This document shows, one piece after another, positions 57,711 to 64,000 of a stretch of DNA of 64,000 nucleotides. Position 1 is the stretch's first letter. Every line of letters begins with the position of its first letter. A program made the translations under genes and the position numbers. The stretch spans positions 1 through 64,000 of the forward strand of contig CANJJD010000001.1 in the NCBI GenBank assembly GCA_947474645.1, written 5' to 3'. This stretch comes from Alphaproteobacteria bacterium (GTDB lineage: Bacteria; Pseudomonadota; Alphaproteobacteria; Micropepsales; Micropepsaceae). The notes beneath the pieces were generated by a model that searched no databases, was not told the origin of the DNA, and worked only from the letters and a program-made list of their open reading frames with translations.

Positions 57711-58307
57711 TCAGGTGAATTCCGGACCCGATACCCAGGTGACCAGCGACTTGCGGGTGCCGGCGGTCACGGGTGTCACGCGGTGCAGCACGTAGGAGGA
57801 GAAGGCGATCACCGCGCCGCGGCTTCGCGGCGCCGTGACGATGCCGTCGCCGAACTGAAGCTCCAGGTCGCAGCCCTCATACGCCGAAGGATCGCTTAAC
57901 TGCACGCTGAGCGACAGCTTGCGCGCGTCCGGCCCGCCGGAGCCGTGATCCACATGCCAGTCGTAATGCCCGCCCTGGCTGGCGTCATAGACGGTGTATT
58001 GCGGCGCTTCGCGCAGCTCGTTGAATATGGAGTACTTGTAGTACTGGCTGTTCAGGTGCCGCACGACCTGTTCCAGCCGGGCGAACAGCCAATGGGTTGA
58101 ACTGTCCCGCTGCAGCCACGACACGTCGGTGACCCGCTTCTTGCCCAGGGCGTCCACTGCGAGGACCAGTTCGGCGCGCTCCCGCACCAGGCTATCGCCG
58201 ATCGCGTTGATACGGTCCACCTCGGCGGCGCTAAAGGCGCTCTCCCAGGCAATGAGAGGTCCACCCATAGGCCGAGGAAAGCTCGGGCTGAAGGCACTCA
58301 TACTCAT
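57711..58307 (-). CDS. 2OG-Fe(II) oxygenase (PKHD-type) protein B
   Basis: A 198-residue protein. Ligands: HxD in HYDWHVDHGSGG (about 120), His in VLHRVTPVTAGTRKSLVTW (about 173) with the Arg for 2-oxoglutarate. The layout is that of PKHD-type hydroxylases and bacterial prolyl-hydroxylase relatives. It is unrelated in detail to oxygenase A despite the adjacent convergent position. Start ATG 58307 or 58301. Confidence 0.85.
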   Translation of the reverse strand: MSMSAFSPSFPRPMGGPLIAWESAFSAAEVDRINAIGDSLVRERAELVLAVDALGKKRVTDVSWLQRDSSTHWLFARLEQVVRHLNSQYYKYSIFNELREAPQYTVYDASQGGHYDWHVDHGSGGPDARKLSLSVQLSDPSAYEGCDLELQFGDGIVTAPRSRGAVIAFSSYVLHRVTPVTAGTRKSLVTWVSGPEFT

Positions 58308-58373
58308 GTTGCATTTTTTAACCGACCGGCCGGTGTCCGGGCAACTATTTCTCGCTGCCCTACGCCGGCAATC

Positions 58374-58844
58374 TTACGGAATCGGCCCGCCGCCGTTACC
58401 CGGATTGGTTTCCTTGATGCTGGTGGCGCTGGAGCCGGGGGTCGCCTTCAGCAATTCCTGCAGGAAGGTGGTCTCGCGGCCGCGCGCCGGCGTCTCGCGG
58501 GATTCAAAGGCGATGACATGGCCGTCTTGCAGGCCGTAATGGCGCACGCCGGTCACCTTGTTGTTTTTGTCGAAATAGACCGCCGTGATCTGGCGCTTCA
58601 GCACCGTGGGCTTGAAGAAGGCGACCTGCTTTTCAGTGGCCGAAATATAATACCAACTGTCATTGCCGAAGGTGGCGGTGGTGGAGGCATAACCCAGCCG
58701 CGACTGCACCGAAGTCTTGGTGTCCGTGCCGGTCTTGATGGCACTTTCGCTGCCCGGATCGGGCAGGTAGCCGCGCTGGCTGATCACCGGGGCGCAGGCG
58801 ACCAGCAGGGCGATGGCGACAAGCGGAATTGCTACAAATTTCAT
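58374..58844 (-). CDS. bamE: Outer membrane assembly lipoprotein BamE (SmpA/OmlA)
   Basis: A 156-residue lipoprotein (lipobox IALLVAC, Cys near residue 17). The BamE fold shows in GTDTKTSVQSRLGYASTTAT and NDSWYYISATEKQVAFFKPT, then ITAVYFDKNNKVTGVRHYGL. It is a subunit of the BAM complex that inserts beta-barrels into the outer membrane. Start ATG 58844. It is divergent from the bc1-chaperone gene. Confidence 0.92.
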   Translation of the reverse strand: MKFVAIPLVAIALLVACAPVISQRGYLPDPGSESAIKTGTDTKTSVQSRLGYASTTATFGNDSWYYISATEKQVAFFKPTVLKRQITAVYFDKNNKVTGVRHYGLQDGHVIAFESRETPARGRETTFLQELLKATPGSSATSIKETNPGNGGGPIP

Positions 58845-58925
58845 GTCGTGGGCCTTCAACTCTCGGCGATGTGCTAACGTCCGGGGGGCGGGCTTGCAAG
58901 ACCCGGCCACGCCTAAGGACTTTTC

Positions 58926-59438
58926 ATGCTGAATTTGCTCAAGAAATCGGCCGCGCGCAAGCAGGAAGCGCGCCTTCTATATGACACGCTTGTAAGCCGC
59001 AGCCGGGAACCTGTGTTTTTTTCCGCTTTTGGCGTGGCCGACAATATTGATGGCCGCTTCGACATGCTGGTGTTCCATGCCTGGATGGCGCTTGCGGAAC
59101 TGAAGGGCGCCGGCGCCGCGCAAGGACTGATCGACACGATTTTCACCGGATTTGACGAAGCCATGCGCGAGCAGGGCGCGGGCGACATGGGAATCGGCCA
59201 CAAGCTCAAGGCCATGGCCAACGCCTTTTACGGCCGCATCGCCGCCTATGACGCGGCAACTAGCGAAGACGAACTGGCCGCAGCCTTGGCAAGGAATCTG
59301 TGGCGCGGCGCGGCGGTGGACCAACGCGCCCACGCGCTGGCCGTCTATGCGACCAGCGCCCGCGCCGCCCTGAAACAATCTCTGCCCGGCCGGCTCGATT
59401 TCGGCCCTCTTCCGGTTTTTTCTGGGCCGACTATATAA
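58926..59438 (+). CDS. Ubiquinol-cytochrome c chaperone family protein
   Basis: A 170-residue helical protein of the UQCC1/CBP3 family: LYDTLVSRSREPVFFSAFGV, DGRFDMLVFHAWMALAEL, GIGHKLKAMANAFYGRIAAY. Relatives assist assembly of cytochrome b of the bc1 complex. Divergent bamE followed by this gene and the YceD gene is a common alphaproteobacterial order. Confidence 0.92.
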   Translation: MLNLLKKSAARKQEARLLYDTLVSRSREPVFFSAFGVADNIDGRFDMLVFHAWMALAELKGAGAAQGLIDTIFTGFDEAMREQGAGDMGIGHKLKAMANAFYGRIAAYDAATSEDELAAALARNLWRGAAVDQRAHALAVYATSARAALKQSLPGRLDFGPLPVFSGPTI

Positions 59439-59444
59439 AACAAC

Positions 59445-59975
59445 ATGACAGACGGATTGCCGCTCGCCCATCCCTACAATCTCGCCCGGCTTGGCGCTGC
59501 CGGCGATGTGGTGACGTTTGCCGCCGATGATGCGGAACGCGCCGCCATCGCCCGCTGGGCCGGCCTTCTGTCGCTGGAACGGCTGGAAACCAAGATCCAG
59601 ATCAACAAGCTGGGGCCGGTGCGCTTCGGCCTGGATTTTTCCCTCTCCGCCGATGTCACCCAGGCCTGTGTCGTCACTCTGGAGCCTGTGCCGGCGCGTC
59701 TGGACCACAGCTTCCACCGGGAACTGATTTTCGCCGGGCCGGTCCGGGGCAAGCCGGCCGTCGAATCGCCGGCCGACCTGGTGCTGGATTCGGACGAGGA
59801 AGAGGGGCCGGAGGAGATTTCCAGCCTGCATTACGACCTGGCCGCCCCGGTGCTGGAGGAGTTCGCCCTGTCCCTGGAGCCCTATCCCCGCTGCCCGGGG
59901 GTGGAGTTTACCCCCCCCAGCGACGGCCTGGAGGCCCCCGAAAGCCCCTTTGCCGTGCTCAAAGGCCTGAAATAG
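59445..59975 (+). CDS. YceD family (DUF177) protein
   Basis: A 176-residue protein of the DUF177/YceD family, usually found just upstream of rpmF. Two-part pattern: ADVTQACVVTLEPVPARLDH and an acidic DLVLDSDEEEGPEEIS. It has been linked to 23S rRNA accumulation in plants and bacteria. It starts 6 bases after the chaperone gene stop. Confidence 0.9.
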   Translation: MTDGLPLAHPYNLARLGAAGDVVTFAADDAERAAIARWAGLLSLERLETKIQINKLGPVRFGLDFSLSADVTQACVVTLEPVPARLDHSFHRELIFAGPVRGKPAVESPADLVLDSDEEEGPEEISSLHYDLAAPVLEEFALSLEPYPRCPGVEFTPPSDGLEAPESPFAVLKGLK

Positions 59976-60086
59976 GGGCTTTAACCCCTTAGACCGACCG
60001 GCTTTTGGCTTGAAACCGGCCTGTCTTTCCTGCTACCCACGCCGCCTGTTTGCGCCCACTTGCTGGGCATTTAGGAGTTTTCCGCC

Positions 60087-60266
60087 ATGGCGGTCCCGAA
60101 ACGAAAAACCTCGCCGTCGCGCCGCAACATGCGCCGCTCGCACCATGCCCTGACGGCGGCCGCCCATGGCGACTGCCCCAAGTGCGGCGAGCCCAAGCGC
60201 CCCCATCACATTTGCGGCGCTTGCGGCCATTATGCCGACCGCGAAGTCGTGAAGGCGAAGAGCTAA
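60087..60266 (+). CDS. rpmF: Ribosomal protein L32
   Basis: A 59-residue protein: [20 protein letters not shown], a zinc-finger part [20 protein letters not shown], and a basic end. It is a zinc-binding (four-Cys) L32 of the large ribosomal subunit. AGGAG lies before the ATG. Location between the YceD gene and plsX is the classic order. Confidence 0.96.
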   Translation: MAVPKRKTSPSRRNMRRSHHALTAAAHGDCPKCGEPKRPHHICGACGHYADREVVKAKS

Positions 60267-60290
60267 AATCCGCCCGCCCGAAAGCTGGCC

Positions 60291-61343
60291 GTGACCGTGA
60301 CCCGCGCCCTGACCGTTTCCATCGATGCCATGGGCGGGGATGCCGGCCCGGCCGTGGTCGTGAGCGCGCTGCTGAAAACCATCCAGCGCCACAGCACCGT
60401 CAATTTCATTCTGCATGGCGATGAAGCCGAACTGAATCCGCTGGTCGCGCGCCAGTCCAAGCTCGCGGGCCGCGTCACGGTGCGACATGCGCCCGGCCGC
60501 GTCACCATGGAAGACAAGCCCAGCCATGTCCTGCGCCGCGGCAAGGACACCTCCATGTGGCGCACCGTCAATTGCGTGAAGGAAGGCGATGCCGATGTTG
60601 CGGTCAGCGCCGGCAATACCGGCGCGCTGATGGCCGTGTCCATGTTCGGCCTTGGCATCATCGAGGGCATTTCCCGTCCCGCCATTGCCGTGATCTGGCC
60701 CACGCTCAAGGGCCAGACCATCGTGCTGGACGTGGGCGCCAATGTCGGGGCCACCGACGAGATGCTGGTGGATTTCGCGGTGATGGGCGAAGCCTTCGCC
60801 CATGCCATTTTCGGCCTGGAAAAGCCCAGCGTCGGCATCCTCAATGTCGGCGCCGAGGAGCAGAAGGGCAATGAAAGCGTGCGCGGGGCCGCGACGATCC
60901 TGCGCAATTCCAACCTGCCCATGGACTTTTACGGCTTTGTCGAAGGCGATGATATCGCCAAGGGCACGGTGGACGTGGTGGTGACCGACGGCTTTACCGG
61001 CAATATCGCGCTCAAGACCGCCGAAGGCACCGCCCGGCTGGTGGGCGCCTATCTGCGCAGCGCCCTGAAACGCTCCTTCCTGTCCAAACTGGGGGCGGTG
61101 ATCGCCTCGGGCGCGTTGCAGACCCTGCGCCGCAAGCTCGATCCGCGCGCCCAGAATGGCGGCATTTTCCTGGGCCTCAACGGCATCGTGGTCAAAAGCC
61201 ATGGCGGCGCCGATGCGGTGGGCTTTGCCAGCGCCCTGGACATGGCCATCGACATGGCCCGCACCGACATCAATGCCCGCATCACCACCGACCGTTCGCG
61301 CATCACCGCCGAAAGCGCCGGCGCCCGGGCAGGTGAGTTATGA
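60291..61343 (+). CDS. plsX: Phosphate acyltransferase PlsX
   Basis: A 350-residue enzyme that makes acyl-phosphate from acyl-ACP, the first step of phospholipid synthesis with PlsY. Signatures: [52 protein letters not shown] and [17 protein letters not shown]. Start is GTG 60291 (GTG 60297 also possible). Its stop overlaps the fabH start. Confidence 0.95.
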   Translation: MTVTRALTVSIDAMGGDAGPAVVVSALLKTIQRHSTVNFILHGDEAELNPLVARQSKLAGRVTVRHAPGRVTMEDKPSHVLRRGKDTSMWRTVNCVKEGDADVAVSAGNTGALMAVSMFGLGIIEGISRPAIAVIWPTLKGQTIVLDVGANVGATDEMLVDFAVMGEAFAHAIFGLEKPSVGILNVGAEEQKGNESVRGAATILRNSNLPMDFYGFVEGDDIAKGTVDVVVTDGFTGNIALKTAEGTARLVGAYLRSALKRSFLSKLGAVIASGALQTLRRKLDPRAQNGGIFLGLNGIVVKSHGGADAVGFASALDMAIDMARTDINARITTDRSRITAESAGARAGEL

Positions 61344-62311
61344 TCCGCGCCCGCGTCATCGGGGCAGGGGCCTGCCTGCCGTCCAACATCGTCACCAATG
61401 ACGAGCTGGCCAAGACGGTGGACACGTCGGACGAATGGATCCAGGGCCGCACCGGCATCAAGCAGCGCCATATCGCGCTGCCCGGCGAAAAGACCTCCGA
61501 CCTGGCGCTGGGGGCGGCGCGTGCCGCCCTGACCGATGCCGGCATAGATGCCGGCGAACTGGACATGATCATCTGCGCCACCACCACACCGGATGAAAGC
61601 TTTCCCGCCGTCGCCACCATCGTGCAATCGCGCCTGGGTATGCACCAGGGTGCGGCCTTCGACGTGCAGGCGGTGTGTTCGGGCTTCGTTTACGGCCTGT
61701 CGGTGGCCGACAGCCTTATCCGCACCGGGGCGGCCCGCACCATCCTGCTGATCGGCGCCGAAACCATGTCACGGCTGCTGGACTGGAACGACCGCACCAC
61801 CTGCGTGCTGTTCGGCGATGGGGCCGGCGCCGTGGTGCTGCAGGCCCATACCGGCGTGGGCACCAATGCCGACCAGGGCATCCTCAACACCCGCCTGTTC
61901 TCGGACGGCCGGCTGCACGACATGCTCTATACCGATGGCGGGGTGTCTTCGACCCAGAGCATCGGCAAGCTGAAGATGCAGGGCAAGGAAGTCTTCAAGC
62001 ATGCGGTGACCAACCTGTCCGCCGCCATCCAGGCCTCGGCCGATGCCTCGAACATCCCCCTGTCCGAGATAGACTGGTTCGTTCCCCACCAGGCCAACCA
62101 GCGCATCCTGGACGGTACCGCCAAGAAGCTTGGCATAGACCCCGCCAGGGTGGTCTCCACCGTGGCCCTGCACGGCAATACCTCCGCCGCCTCGGTGCCC
62201 TTGGCGCTGGTCACGGCGGTTCAGGACGGCCGGATCAAGCGGGGGGACCTGGTCCTGCTGGAGGCCATGGGCGGCGGTTTCACCTGGGGCGCGGCCCTTC
62301 TGCGCTGGTAA
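61340..62311 (+). CDS. fabH: 3-oxoacyl-ACP synthase III
   Basis: A 323-residue condensing enzyme that starts fatty acid synthesis from acetyl-CoA and malonyl-ACP. Catalytic Cys in [18 protein letters not shown] (about 112), His in [14 protein letters not shown] and Asn in [14 protein letters not shown] complete the Cys-His-Asn triad. The ATG overlaps the plsX TGA. Confidence 0.96.
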   Translation: MIRARVIGAGACLPSNIVTNDELAKTVDTSDEWIQGRTGIKQRHIALPGEKTSDLALGAARAALTDAGIDAGELDMIICATTTPDESFPAVATIVQSRLGMHQGAAFDVQAVCSGFVYGLSVADSLIRTGAARTILLIGAETMSRLLDWNDRTTCVLFGDGAGAVVLQAHTGVGTNADQGILNTRLFSDGRLHDMLYTDGGVSSTQSIGKLKMQGKEVFKHAVTNLSAAIQASADASNIPLSEIDWFVPHQANQRILDGTAKKLGIDPARVVSTVALHGNTSAASVPLALVTAVQDGRIKRGDLVLLEAMGGGFTWGAALLRW

Positions 62312-62420
62312 TCGGCCACGGCCGGTTCCCTACTTAAACTCTTCCCCTCAAGTCTTTGATGTTGACGCATATTCCCCAGCAGGGTTACCGTGCTGTGGAT
62401 AACCTTACAGAGTCGCCAAA

Positions 62421-62738
62421 ATGACCACGGGAACTTTGACCAGAGCCGACCTGACCGAAGCCGTTTTCCAGGCCGTCGGTCTTTCGCGCACCGACTCGGC
62501 CCAGATGGTCGAGGACATGCTGGAAGAAGTCTGCGGCGCGCTGGCCAAGGGCGAAACCGTGAAGCTGTCGTCCTTCGGCACCTTCGCGGTGCGCCAGAAG
62601 TCCCAGCGCATGGGCCGCAATCCCAAGACCGGCGATGAAGTGCCGATCGCGCCGCGCCGGGTGCTGGTATTCCGTCCCAGCCATGTGCTCAAGGCCGTGA
62701 TCAACGGCCAGGCCGCGCCGGCCGAGGGTGAGGACTGA
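62421..62738 (+). CDS. ihfA: Integration host factor subunit alpha
   Basis: A 105-residue HU/IHF-family protein that sharply bends DNA. The beta-arm reads [20 protein letters not shown], with Pro for intercalation, and the N-terminal [20 protein letters not shown] is typical of IhfA. It has a partner in IhfB, not in this window. Its stop overlaps the merR start. Confidence 0.94.
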   Translation: MTTGTLTRADLTEAVFQAVGLSRTDSAQMVEDMLEEVCGALAKGETVKLSSFGTFAVRQKSQRMGRNPKTGDEVPIAPRRVLVFRPSHVLKAVINGQAAPAEGED

Positions 62739-63373
62739 TGTCCGCCGCGGCTTTCGCATATCCGGCAAAGTCGGCGGAAGCTTTCCGCACCATCAGCGAA
62801 GTCGCAATCGAACTGGACGTGCCGCAGCATGTGCTGCGCTTCTGGGAAAGCCGTTTCACCCAGATCAAGCCGGTGAAGCGCGCCGGCGGCCGCCGCTATT
62901 ACCGCCCCGAGGATATCGACCTGCTCAAGGGCATCCGGGCGCTGCTCTATAGCGACGGGTTCACCATCAAGGGCGTGCAGAAGGTCCTGAAGGAACGCGG
63001 CCTTCGCCATGTCGCCCATGTCGGCCGCGGCGAGACCGATGCGGCGCAGGATGCGCCCGAGCCGGTGGTGATCGAGAAGATCGTCTATGTCGAAAAGACG
63101 GCCGTCCCCGCCAAAAAGCCGCGGCCCGCGCATCTGCGCGCCGTGCCCGACATGTCGCTGCCTTTCTTTGAATCGGGCTTCGACGCGCCGGCGCCTGTGA
63201 AGGCGCCCGCCATGGAAGAACCCGTTATCGCCTTTGTCCCCGAACCTGAGCTGGAAGCGGTGGAGATGCCCATCGAAGAAGATCTGGTGGACCGGGAACG
63301 CCTGGGCGAACTTCTGGACGAACTGACCGGCCTCAAGGCCCGGTTGCAGGAAGCCCGCGAGCGCCTTTCCTAA
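62738..63373 (+). CDS. MerR family transcriptional regulator
   Basis: A 211-residue regulator. The N-terminal HTH reads [20 protein letters not shown], then [20 protein letters not shown] and [21 protein letters not shown] long variable middle region lacks the cysteines of metal sensors, and a C-terminal helix ([20 protein letters not shown]) may form a coiled coil. It belongs to the conserved alphaproteobacterial merR that follows ihfA. Effector unknown. Confidence 0.9.
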   Translation: MSAAAFAYPAKSAEAFRTISEVAIELDVPQHVLRFWESRFTQIKPVKRAGGRRYYRPEDIDLLKGIRALLYSDGFTIKGVQKVLKERGLRHVAHVGRGETDAAQDAPEPVVIEKIVYVEKTAVPAKKPRPAHLRAVPDMSLPFFESGFDAPAPVKAPAMEEPVIAFVPEPELEAVEMPIEEDLVDRERLGELLDELTGLKARLQEARERLS

Positions 63374-63472
63374 GCAAAACATCGAGAAATACGGGTCGGA
63401 TACGGGCTTGTGGCCCGGGAGCGCCGCCGCTATGTTCCGCGCCCCCGAGGTATCCAGTCCTCAATTTGGCAT

Positions 63473-63549
63473 CGGAGTGTGGCTCAGCCTGGTAGAGCAT
63501 TCGCCTGGGGGGCGAAGGGTCGTCGGTTCAAATCCGGCCACTCCGACCA
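63473..63549 (+). tRNA. tRNA-Pro (anticodon GGG)
   Basis: CGGAGTG/CACTCCG acceptor stem, D-arm GGCTCAGCCTGGTAGAGC, anticodon arm TTCGC-CTGGGGG-GCGAA with anticodon GGG, T-arm with GTTCAAATC, and encoded CCA (63547-63549). It lies 99 bp after merR, the usual alphaproteobacterial position. Confidence 0.95.
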
Positions 63550-63682
63550 TTCTTCTCATGAACACCTTCAGGCCGGATTCCCGGCCCGTCGCTGACGCTC
63601 CGGGCGTTCGCCGCTTTCGCATGTCCGCTGGACATGCTCACGCGCTTCGCGCGCCGCGGCTCACCCGGCCACTCCGACCATT
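63534..63682. repeat. 18-bp direct repeat of the tRNA-Pro 3' end flanking a 113-bp spacer
   Basis: CCGGCCACTCCGACCATT occurs inside the tRNA end at 63534-63551 and again at 63665-63682. The spacer holds a perfect 8-bp hairpin (GCATGTCC-GCT-GGACATGC, 63619-63637) and no gene. Such duplications of a tRNA end are the mark left by site-specific integration, but no integrase is visible. Confidence 0.75.
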
Positions 63683-63731
63683 TCTTTCGCGCGCAAAAGC
63701 GCGGCGCGGCAGGGCACAAGTACCACTCTCC

Positions 63732-64000
63732 TTAATTTGCAATCGGTCCCTTCGGCGCGTCGGAATCCAGCTCCGGCACTTCGGTGAGCCCACGCCCCAC
63801 ATGACTATGGCGGTAGCCATAGGCGTAATAGAAGCCCAGCCCGATGACCGCCCAGATGGGAAACAGCAGCTTGGCCTGCCAGGGCAGGAAGAAGAACAGC
63901 ACCAGGCAGCCACCCACCGACAGGGTGCCGAACAGGTAAATCCATGGCGCCCGGAAAGGGCGTGGGCGATCCGGTTGGGTATGGCGCAGCACCATCACCG
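63732..64000 (-). CDS. Amino acid permease, C-terminal part (runs off the window)
   Basis: At least 88 residues at the end of an APC-superfamily transporter: RHTQPDRPRPFRAPWIYLFG is the signature between the last helices of YfnA/CAT-type permeases, and two more membrane helices follow. The tail (LTEVPELDSDAPKGPIAN) is cytoplasmic. The start lies beyond the right edge, so substrate class cannot be read. Confidence 0.85.
   Translation of the reverse strand, partial: VMVLRHTQPDRPRPFRAPWIYLFGTLSVGGCLVLFFFLPWQAKLLFPIWAVIGLGFYYAYGYRHSHVGRGLTEVPELDSDAPKGPIAN

Overview
The window reads as one chromosomal segment of a GC-rich alphaproteobacterium. Lineage markers are a C4-pathway 5-aminolevulinate synthase (hemA), a MucR/Ros-type regulator, a bacterial aspartate/glutamate leucyltransferase (bpt), a ubiquinol-cytochrome c chaperone, the order YceD-rpmF-plsX-fabH-ihfA-merR-tRNA-Pro, a proton-pumping pyrophosphatase, and tRNA genes with encoded CCA. 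Many small secreted proteins, a TonB receptor and a UrcA protein suggest a Caulobacterales/Micropepsales-like heterotroph; that placement is an inference. MotB implies motility.

Layout. 1-0.15 kb: right end of an IS3-family element. 0.2-7.2 kb: a binding protein and envelope genes (YihY, AsmA, cardiolipin-synthase-like PLD lipoprotein, fatty acid desaturase, DUF2141). 7.4-9.8 kb: a decayed block with a frameshifted phospholipase-C-like gene and a beta-barrel gene cut by an in-frame amber codon. 9.9-12.0 kb: a LemA-TPM-TPM operon. 12.0-17.5 kb: exported sugar-oxidation genes (lactonase, PQQ-type sugar dehydrogenase, cupin, an enolase-superfamily enzyme with a Tat-like signal), with tRNA-Thr. 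17.5-20.8 kb: an acyl carrier protein, a HerA-like ATPase and a lone AT-richer methyltransferase. 20.9-25.1 kb: four tandem paralogues of an exported family that looks galactose-mutarotase-like. 25.2-29.5 kb: metG, bpt, motB and a flavin reductase. 29.6-35.8 kb: TonB receptor, phosphate-type porin, PstS, two small genes and two related terminators. 35.9-42.6 kb: marR-emrA-emrB-HIBADH-tetR, hemB and a 3-hydroxyisobutyryl-CoA-hydrolase-like gene. 42.8-47.5 kb: an LdtR-like regulator, membrane proteins, hemA and a collapsed kdp operon in which the start of kdpA is fused in frame to the end of kdpE. 47.7-52.6 kb: glyA-nrdR-ribH-nusB, an exported cupin and thiL. 52.7-58.8 kb: a trypsin-like protease, a repeat protein, hppA, two abutting convergent 2OG-Fe(II) oxygenases and bamE. 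58.9-64 kb: a cytochrome bc1 chaperone, the ribosome/lipid-synthesis operon, ihfA, merR, tRNA-Pro with a duplicated 3' end, and the tail of an amino acid permease.

Functional threads: haem synthesis (hemA, hemB), phosphate uptake (porin plus PstS), valine breakdown (HIBADH and the hydrolase), periplasmic carbohydrate oxidation, and loss of high-affinity potassium uptake at this locus. The strongest unusual signals are the KdpA'-'KdpE chimera and the four-copy mutarotase-like array. No CRISPR array, prophage or rRNA operon is visible.
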